Shown here: one piece after another, positions 6,526-10,503 of the stretch
Position numbering within the stretch: the first letter of the stretch is position 1
Layout: the number at the start of each line of letters is the position of its first letter
From: an uncultured Bacilli bacterium
GTDB lineage: Bacteria; Bacillota_I; Bacilli_A; RF39; UBA660
Assembly (NCBI GenBank): GCA_947589695.1
Contig: CANQBY010000026.1
Location: 1-11,717, forward strand
Direction of reading: 5' to 3'
DNA: 11,717 bases
Position numbers and translations under genes: made by a program
The notes under the pieces: model-generated
The model's database searches: none
What the model saw: the letters and a program-made list of their open reading frames with translations, nothing else
Told to the model about the DNA's origin: nothing

Positions 6526-7344
6526 ATGAATAAAATCTATCTTTTAATTATATTTTTTTTATGTCTCATAATATGTATTATAAGTAATACTAGTTTTAAT
6601 TATTCGAAAAGTAATATATCTAATCCTTCTGCTACCCCTAATACCAATCTTAAAACCGAACTAGAAAATTTATATCACCTAAATATTTATACTAAAAATG
6701 AGACTTTTCTAAATTCTAATTTTAATCTTGAAGCCCTAACTAATGATAATATAATAACTCCAACTTTAATAACTTTAAAAGAATCTTTAGCAAAATTTCC
6801 TCCTGAGTTTTTTAATATCTTTTTTGAAAATAATTATGAAGGCTTAAATATCTACTTAACTGGTAAACTAACCCCTAAAGAATCTGGTACCACTATTTCT
6901 GATCCGGCTGCTTTTTCTTTAGTTTCCAATTCCAAATATATTATGGTTATCGATATTACTAATTCTTCTTTTGCTAATCTTTTTTACCATGAACTTATGC
7001 ATAATATTGAATTTACTTTAAATACTGAATATGCTTTTGCTGATTGGAATTCTCTAAACCCAAATAATTTTTTATATGATTTATCTTATACTAAAGAATC
7101 TAATTCCACCTATACTTTAAATAATATAAGCCCTAAAGATATTTATTTTATTGATAGTTATTCTAAAACTTATCCTGATGAAGATCGCGCTCGAATTTTT
7201 GAAAATATTTGTCTTCAAAGTTCTAATATTACTAAGTATGAGCATTTATATTCCAAAGCTAAATATTTACAAGAAGAATTATTAAGTTACTATCCTATTT
7301 TAAAAGAAAGTTCTATTTTTGATCTTCTTTTACCCTCCAATTAA
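6526..7344 (+). CDS. Membrane-anchored or secreted M34-like (ATLF/PPEP-type) zinc metallopeptidase
   Basis: 272 residues. Residues 4-20 form one strongly hydrophobic N-terminal segment (signal peptide or anchor; no lipobox), then a Ser/Asn/Thr-rich stretch to about 45. The zinc motif HELMH is at 155-159. Downstream, S-Y-S-K-T-Y-P-D-E-D-R-A has Tyr212 seven residues before Glu219. In anthrax lethal factor (Y728/E735) and the Clostridium Pro-Pro endopeptidase PPEP-1 (Y178/E185) the catalytic Tyr precedes the third zinc ligand by the same seven residues, so I infer the ATLF/M34 fold. The HExxH-to-Glu distance (60 residues) is longer than in those enzymes (about 40-45). The protein should act outside the cell; the substrate is unknown. 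It follows rsmG by 34 bases without a clear ribosome binding site and has no evident functional link to its chromosome-maintenance neighbours. Confidence 0.72.
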   Translation: MNKIYLLIIFFLCLIICIISNTSFNYSKSNISNPSATPNTNLKTELENLYHLNIYTKNETFLNSNFNLEALTNDNIITPTLITLKESLAKFPPEFFNIFFENNYEGLNIYLTGKLTPKESGTTISDPAAFSLVSNSKYIMVIDITNSSFANLFYHELMHNIEFTLNTEYAFADWNSLNPNNFLYDLSYTKESNSTYTLNNISPKDIYFIDSYSKTYPDEDRARIFENICLQSSNITKYEHLYSKAKYLQEELLSYYPILKESSIFDLLLPSN

Positions 7345-7359
7345 ATTTACTTAAACTAA

Positions 7360-7388
7360 TTGCAAATTATATTATTTATTGATATAAT
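7360..7388 (+). promoter_or_regulatory. Promoter of the noc-like gene
   Basis: TTGCAA (7360-7365), 17-base spacer, TATAAT (7383-7388). The leader of about 24 bases contains the ribosome binding site AGGGGCTGAT (7405-7414). This gives the gene expression independent of the mnmG-rsmG operon. Confidence 0.8.
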
Positions 7389-7418
7389 TAAATATAGTAA
7401 AAATAGGGGCTGATTTTT

Positions 7419-8855
7419 ATGAACTTAGAGCAAAATATATTACAAATACCTATTGAGGATATAATTCCTAATCGTTTTCAACCTCGTTTGAATTTTGATG
7501 AAAAAGGTTTAGAGGAACTTGCCAATTCTATTAAACAACATGGCATTATCCAACCCCTAGTTGTAAGACGGATTAGTGATAAATACGAAATTATTGCCGG
7601 TGAGCGTCGTTATAAAGCGGCTGTTATGGCCGGACTTAAAAGAGTACCTGCTGTTGTGGCTCAAATTGATGATAATAAAAGTGCTGAAGTTGCTATCGTG
7701 GAAAATGTTCAAAGAAGAGATTTATCTCCCATTGAAGAAGCCCGTAGTTATAAAAGTATTTTAGATAAAGGATACACTCAAAGTGATCTTGCCAAAAAAT
7801 TAGGAATATCTCAAAGTGCGATTGCCAATAAATTGCGTTTATTAAATTTAGATGAACAAGTTCAAGAAGCTTTAATAAATAATGAAATAAGTGAGCGTCA
7901 TGCTCGGAGTTTATTAATATTACCTAATCATGAAGACCAGCGAATGTGGCTCGAAAAAATCATTCGGGAGCGGTTAACAGTAAGAGAATTAGACGAAGCA
8001 TTAAAAAAAGCCTTAACTAAAACTGATAATAAAGATAATGTCGAACCTGATATCCCTTTAGTTAAACCATTAGATATTGAAGCTATTAGGGAGTCTGCCA
8101 CTGCTTTACCAAGTGTTAATGAAAATAGTGAGATTGCCCGTAAAATAAAGGAAATCGAGCGGGAAAAGATGTATAATCCTGATGTTATACCTGTTGATCA
8201 AGCAACTAATAATTCTAAAGGAAATTTCTTTAATTTCTTAGAAAGTGAGACTGTAAATATGAATATGGAAGAAAATACTTTACAAACCCCAGTAATTGAT
8301 TTTGGACAATCAGCTACCCCAGATACTTTGAGTGAACCAACACCATCGGAAGTTGTACCTCTAAATGTTTCTGAAACTGTTGAAACTCCAAACGAAACTC
8401 TAAATAAAGAAACAGTTCCTGAAGCTTCTCCAAATATAGAGCAATCTAATACCACTCCATCTTTGGATATGAATGCTCCAGCTATTGATCTTACTCCACC
8501 AGCTCCTATTGAATTTACTCCAACTGCTACTAACATATCTAATGAACCAGCTTCTCTTGATATGGGTTTTACGCCTGTAAAAGATTTTACCCCTTATGAA
8601 ACTCCAAATCTTGAACCAACATCTAATTTTGGTTCAACCTCAAATGTTGATAGCTTTGATCCTACATCTTTAATTGATACCTTAGATCCTAATTATGAAA
8701 CAAAACAAGAAGAAGCCTTAGGTCTTGATTTAAAAACTGCTATTAATGAAATTAGGACAACTAAAGATACTCTTGCTCTTAAAGGTTTTGATATCACATT
8801 AGAAGAAAGTGATTTAAACGATACCTACCAATTTATAATTAAAATAAAGAAATGA
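7419..8855 (+). CDS. noc: Noc-like ParB-family CTPase/DNA-binding protein with a long disordered linker
   Basis: 478 residues against about 280 for the family. The N-terminal ParB/CTPase domain has N-R-F-Q-P-R at 18-23, the CTP-binding GERRYKA at 61-67 and ENVQR at 95-99. The HTH spans about 120-144. Specificity positions read Gln132, Lys138, Asn143 and Arg160. Noc proteins carry Gln, Lys, Lys, Arg where parS-binding ParB proteins carry Arg, Thr, Ala, Gly, so I infer nucleoid-occlusion-type recognition. Residues 436-478 resemble the Noc C-terminal dimerisation domain, ending in alternating I-K-I-K-K. Between about 205 and 430 lies a Pro/Thr/Ser/Asn-rich linker with repeated F-T-P. The protein starts directly at the CTPase domain: the amphipathic membrane-targeting helix of Bacillus Noc is missing, and a stop codon (7404-7406) excludes an upstream start. 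Position after rsmG fits noc. Confidence 0.85.
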   Translation: MNLEQNILQIPIEDIIPNRFQPRLNFDEKGLEELANSIKQHGIIQPLVVRRISDKYEIIAGERRYKAAVMAGLKRVPAVVAQIDDNKSAEVAIVENVQRRDLSPIEEARSYKSILDKGYTQSDLAKKLGISQSAIANKLRLLNLDEQVQEALINNEISERHARSLLILPNHEDQRMWLEKIIRERLTVRELDEALKKALTKTDNKDNVEPDIPLVKPLDIEAIRESATALPSVNENSEIARKIKEIEREKMYNPDVIPVDQATNNSKGNFFNFLESETVNMNMEENTLQTPVIDFGQSATPDTLSEPTPSEVVPLNVSETVETPNETLNKETVPEASPNIEQSNTTPSLDMNAPAIDLTPPAPIEFTPTATNISNEPASLDMGFTPVKDFTPYETPNLEPTSNFGSTSNVDSFDPTSLIDTLDPNYETKQEEALGLDLKTAINEIRTTKDTLALKGFDITLEESDLNDTYQFIIKIKK

Positions 8856-8873
8856 TTAGCTCATTTCTTTTTA
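8846..8873 (+). terminator. Intrinsic terminator of the noc-like gene
   Basis: AAAGAAATGA (8846-8855) and TCATTTCTTT (8861-8870) form a perfect ten-pair stem with a five-base loop followed by Ts. The stop codon TGA lies within the left arm. It closes the origin-proximal gene block. Confidence 0.85.
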
Positions 8874-8900
8874 AAACTATGTCGAAAAACAGTAAATAGT

Positions 8901-8928
8901 TTGACAAAAATAGATAATATGATATAAT
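8901..8928 (+). promoter_or_regulatory. Promoter of the TetR-family gene
   Basis: TTGACA (8901-8906), 16-base spacer, TATAAT (8923-8928). The start of transcription is expected near 8935, in the middle of the palindrome at 8927-8946. Confidence 0.85.
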
Positions 8929-8946
8929 GATAACATAAGTTACCAT
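8927..8946. promoter_or_regulatory. Palindromic operator, probably for TetR self-repression
   Basis: ATGATAAC (8927-8934) and GTTACCAT (8939-8946) form a 20-base dyad with one mismatch around ATAA. It overlaps the end of the -10 and the transcription start. TetR-family repressors commonly bind 15-20 base palindromes there and repress themselves. Confidence 0.65.
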
Positions 8947-8966
8947 TAAAGGAAGTGAATAAAAAA

Positions 8967-9524
8967 ATGGCCGGAAAAAGTATTATCGATAAAGAATCAT
9001 TATTAAAAACTGCCATCATTATGGTTGAAGAAGAAGGAATTGAAAGTATTAATGCTCGTTCTTTAGCTAAACGTGCTGGTATTTCTACTAAACCAATTTA
9101 TCGTTTATATAATAGTTTAGAAGATTTAAAAACTGAAGTAAACGAAATTATTAAAAAAGAATATGACGAATTTATTCAAAAAAGAGTTGATAGTAAAAAT
9201 GCTTTAATCACTGTATGTGTTGCTTATATTGAATTTGCCCAAATGCATAAAAACTATTTCCGTTCCATGTTTTTATCTAATAACCTAAAATGGAAAGATG
9301 TTAATGATGTTTTAAATGAAAAATGGAATCAATCCACAATTATAAATTTAGTTAATAAACATGGATTATCATTCGAAGAAGCTAAAAGCTTATTCATGAA
9401 TGTTTGGTTATATGCTAATGGTATGGCTACTTTAATAGCTTCTAATGATTTAACAATCGATAATAAAGAAATACTTGTAAGAATAGTTAAAATCTATAAA
9501 GAATTTGCTAAAGTAAAAGTTTAG
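8967..9524 (+). CDS. TetR/AcrR family transcriptional regulator
   Basis: 185 residues, typical of the family. The N-terminal TetR_N domain (about 11-57) contains a helix-turn-helix with the recognition segment A-G-I-S-T-K-P-I-Y-R-L-Y at 37-48, where family members usually have an I/L-Y-x-x-F/Y ending. The C-terminal helical ligand-binding part is compatible with a WHG-type or related TetR C-terminal domain. A GTG at 8955 would lengthen the frame by four residues but lies inside the ribosome binding site AAGGAAGTGA (8949-8958), so I chose ATG 8967. The palindrome over its own promoter suggests autoregulation. No transporter or enzyme stands next to it, so the ligand and other targets are unknown. 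Directly after the stop codon begins the promoter of the antisense RNA described below. Confidence 0.93.
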   Translation: MAGKSIIDKESLLKTAIIMVEEEGIESINARSLAKRAGISTKPIYRLYNSLEDLKTEVNEIIKKEYDEFIQKRVDSKNALITVCVAYIEFAQMHKNYFRSMFLSNNLKWKDVNDVLNEKWNQSTIINLVNKHGLSFEEAKSLFMNVWLYANGMATLIASNDLTIDNKEILVRIVKIYKEFAKVKV

Positions 9525-9553
9525 TTGCCAATTTAAAAAAAATATGCTAAACT
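9525..9553 (+). promoter_or_regulatory. Promoter of the short antisense RNA
   Basis: TTGCCA (9525-9530), 17-base spacer, extended -10 TGC-TAAACT (hexamer 9548-9553). It starts on the base after the tetR stop codon and points at the 3' end of the minus-strand peptide gene. Start expected at 9559-9560. Confidence 0.65.
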
Positions 9554-9573
9554 TAAATAGTAGAACATTTAAG
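9535..9573 (-). terminator. Possible terminator of the toxin mRNA
   Basis: On the minus strand CTTAAAT (9573-9567) pairs with ATTTAAG (9558-9552) over an eight-base loop, and a run of eight T follows at 9542-9535, nine bases beyond the stem. The offset makes it a weak terminator candidate. The same arm is needed for the 5'-3' pairing of the toxin mRNA, so the two folds compete. Confidence 0.4.
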
Positions 9574-9661
9574 GACTAAATGCCTACAAATATTTCTATT
9601 TATGGACACTTATCTTAATGTCAAGATGTATATTCATGTTGATAAAGAGAAGTGTCTTTTT
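9560..9661 (+). ncRNA. Putative antisense RNA (type I antitoxin), about 100 nt
   Basis: Bounded by a good promoter (9525-9553) and a terminator hairpin ending in five T (9657-9661), with no reading frame of its own. It is fully complementary to codons from about residue 19 to the stop, plus the 3' untranslated part, of the minus-strand peptide gene. It also carries AAATGCCT (9578-9585), a direct copy of 9721-9728 that overlaps the peptide's ribosome binding site, so eight bases can pair there too. Convergent overlap plus a direct repeat at the ribosome binding site is the layout of the Enterococcus fst/par locus. No known ncRNA family was recognised; the antitoxin role is inferred from geometry. 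Confidence 0.6.
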
Positions 9662-9715
9662 AATTGTTACAAACATCGTTGTAACAACATATAATGTTAA
9701 AATTACTTTTAACAT
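9596..9715 (-). CDS. Small hydrophobic peptide, candidate type I toxin (39 aa)
   Basis: ATG at 9715-9713, TAG stop at 9598-9596. Residues 2-18 (LKVILTLYVVTTMFVTI) form one membrane-spanning stretch followed by Lys-Lys, and the C-terminal half mixes hydrophobic and charged residues (T-L-L-F-I-N-M-N-I-H-L-D-I-K). Small single-span peptides of this shape are typical of type I toxins (Fst, TxpA, BsrG, AapA groups), though no specific homology is recognised. The ribosome binding site AAAGGAGG (minus strand, 9733-9726) is as strong as any in the window, ten bases before the ATG. It is buried in a hairpin, and the ATG itself begins a perfect nine-pair stem. The gene has its own consensus-like promoter and is overlapped from its 3' end by an antisense RNA. 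The chance that so short a frame is not translated remains real. Confidence 0.62.
   Translation of the reverse strand: MLKVILTLYVVTTMFVTIKKTLLFINMNIHLDIKISVHK
9605..9661 (+). terminator. Terminator hairpin of the antisense RNA
   Basis: GACACTT (9605-9611) pairs with AAGTGTC (9650-9656), extended inward by TTATC/GATAA (9610-9614 with 9641-9645) across a small bulge, followed by five T (9657-9661). On the minus strand the same stem lies inside the peptide coding region without a T run, so it terminates only the plus strand. Confidence 0.7.
9664..9715 (-). other. Two perfect hairpins at the start of the toxin coding region
   Basis: ATGTTAAAA (minus strand 9715-9707, beginning with the start codon) is an exact inverted repeat of TTTTAACAT (9702-9694) with a four-base loop. 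Seven bases on, TTGTTACAA (9687-9679) pairs exactly with TTGTAACAA (9672-9664) over six bases. Two nine-pair stems in 52 bases at a start codon should impede initiation. Such local hairpins are known in hok- and aapA-type toxin mRNAs. Confidence 0.7.
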
Positions 9716-9725
9716 AACACAAATG

Positions 9726-9768
9726 CCTCCTTTACAATTCTAAACCCCCTGAACACATCAGTAAAGGA
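9726..9768 (-). promoter_or_regulatory. Hairpin sequestering the toxin ribosome binding site
   Basis: In the minus-strand leader TCCTTTAC (9768-9761) is exactly complementary to GTAAAGGA (9735-9728), which contains most of the ribosome binding site AAAGGAGG (9733-9726). A small inner stem CTGA/TCAG lies at 9749-9761. A second complementary pair, ATTCTA (about 9774-9769) with TAGAAT (about 9742-9737), interleaves with the first, allowing a pseudoknot or an alternative fold. Confidence 0.6.
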
Positions 9769-9824
9769 TAGAATGGAAAGGAATAACACTCGGTAGGCAC
9801 TCCGCCTTAAATGTTAAAAAAATT

Positions 9825-9853
9825 ATTCTAAAACTAAAAAAGATATTGGTCAA
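9825..9853 (-). promoter_or_regulatory. Promoter of the candidate toxin mRNA
   Basis: On the minus strand TTGACC (9853-9848), 17-base spacer, TAGAAT (9830-9825). Start expected between 9818 and 9815, giving an untranslated leader of about 100 bases. It lies just downstream of the HTH gene, in the same direction, and no terminator separates them. Confidence 0.7.
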
Positions 9854-9879
9854 GAAAATTCGCTCGACAAAATTCGACA

Positions 9880-10350
9880 CTACTTCAAATACTTAGGCTT
9901 ATCAATTCTACCTAAGAGATAATCCGCTGAAATCTTATAATTCTTACAAATAGAATATAAAGTAATAGTTAAAATTAAATTTTTACCATTTTCATACCGA
10001 CTTATAGTTGATTTATTAATACCTATAATATTGGCTAATTCGAGTAAAGTTACCTTTAATTCTTTTCTAATTTCATGTAGCCTTGTACCTATTTCTTTTG
10101 GATCTAATACTGTAATCAAGTTTCTATTTTTATAATTATTTTTCTTAGTAAATCCCAAAATATAATCTACCGATATATCAAACATATTACATATTTTATT
10201 TAAGTGTTCTAATGGAATATAGGCATCCCCATTTATATAATTAGATAATGTTGATTTAGAAATATTTAGTTTTTTAGCAACTTCTACTGCTGTAACATTC
10301 TCTAATTTTTTACCCTCAAAAAAATACTTTAAATTATCTGATATATCCAT
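9880..10350 (-). CDS. Tandem helix-turn-helix (XRE/HTH_3) transcriptional regulator
   Basis: 156 residues from the preferred start, almost entirely two HTH_3 domains (about 20-67 and 88-148). Each has the pattern helix, L-N-I-S-K-S-T-L-S-N-Y (29-39) or I-G-I-N-K-S-T-I-S-R-Y (109-119), then an S-x-D-Y-x-L-G ending (60-66 and 141-147). The two domains look like an internal duplication; there is no separate effector or protease domain. A longer frame begins at 10392, but that ATG lies at the expected transcription start. The ATG at 10350 has GGTGAT six bases upstream, so I prefer it. The gene diverges from the surface-protein gene across a 149-base gap with dyads, and points at the toxin locus. 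I infer autoregulation and probably control of the divergent gene. Confidence 0.9.
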   Translation of the reverse strand: MDISDNLKYFFEGKKLENVTAVEVAKKLNISKSTLSNYINGDAYIPLEHLNKICNMFDISVDYILGFTKKNNYKNRNLITVLDPKEIGTRLHEIRKELKVTLLELANIIGINKSTISRYENGKNLILTITLYSICKNYKISADYLLGRIDKPKYLK

Positions 10351-10393
10351 TATATAATCACCAACTAAATTATAAATTAGTTCCAAAATCATT

Positions 10394-10420
10394 ATTATAA
10401 CAGTTTGAATAATTGCAACT
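10394..10420 (-). promoter_or_regulatory. Promoter of the HTH gene with an overlapping dyad
   Basis: Minus-strand extended -10 TGT-TATAAT (hexamer 10399-10394), with no good -35 at optimal spacing. Between them lies an imperfect 19-base palindrome, 10402-10420 (AGTT and AAT on one side, ATT and AACT on the other, central A). An operator covering the spacer suits repression by the HTH protein itself. Confidence 0.5.
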
Positions 10421-10425
10421 TTTTA

Positions 10426-10454
10426 TTGACAAATACTCTATCACGAATTATAAT
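10426..10454 (+). promoter_or_regulatory. Consensus promoter of the surface-protein gene
   Basis: Perfect consensus TTGACA (10426-10431), 17-base spacer, TATAAT (10449-10454). Transcription should start near 10461, in the middle of nested palindromes. Confidence 0.88.
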
Positions 10455-10486
10455 TTATATATAAACTAGAAATTTCTATGATAGAG
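10436..10486. repeat. Nested palindromes over the surface-gene promoter and leader
   Basis: CTCTATCA (10436-10443, in the spacer) is an exact inverted repeat of TGATAGAG (10479-10486, running into the ribosome binding site). Inside lie two perfect 12-base palindromes, TTTATATATAAA (10454-10465) and TAGAAATTTCTA (10467-10478). The outer arms straddle the start site and so can only work as DNA sites. They may serve a looping or paired-dimer repressor. Confidence 0.6.
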
Positions 10487-10491
10487 GAGTA

Positions 10492-10503
10492 ATGAAGATA
10501 TGA
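10492..10503 (+). other. Three-codon mini-frame overlapping the surface-gene start
   Basis: ATG-AAG-ATA-TGA, with its stop overlapping the main ATG in the arrangement ATGA. It sits only two bases after GGAG (10486-10489), so it may be just sequence between the ribosome binding site and the start. Listed because it fixes the real start at 10500. Confidence 0.25.

Larger units (their letters stand above)
9564..9815. repeat. Inverted repeat flanking the peptide/antisense locus
   Basis: The left arm 9564-9587 and right arm 9793-9815 (read on the minus strand) share AACATTTAAGG, then five or six differing bases, then TGCCTAC: 18 matching positions in two blocks. Each arm lies about ten bases after a -10 hexamer, so both convergent RNAs begin with the same sequence and the two ends of the minus-strand RNA are complementary. 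Alternatively these are terminal repeats of a very small mobile element of about 250 bases. Confidence 0.75.

Noticed and set aside
7576..7764. Plus-strand alternative frame inside the noc-like gene
   Set aside because: Lies within the conserved CTPase domain in another frame, without its own ribosome binding site.
8198..8536. Minus-strand frame opposite the Noc linker
   Set aside because: Its Gly/Val/Ser composition simply mirrors the Pro/Thr/Ser-rich codons of the linker.
8853..8855. TGA read as tryptophan (Mollicutes code)
   Set aside because: This TGA ends the noc-like frame within a perfect terminator stem, and all conserved Trp positions seen use TGG.
8955..8966. GTG start for the TetR gene
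   Set aside because: The GTG lies inside the ribosome binding site that serves ATG 8967.
9525..9853. Known riboswitch, tmRNA, 6S, SRP or RNase P RNA in the tetR-HTH gap
   Set aside because: No conserved core of these families was recognised, whereas convergent promoters and a small peptide frame explain most of the structure.
10351..10392. Longer N-terminus of the HTH gene
   Set aside because: The upstream ATG lies at the expected transcription start and has no ribosome binding site, while ATG 10350 has one.
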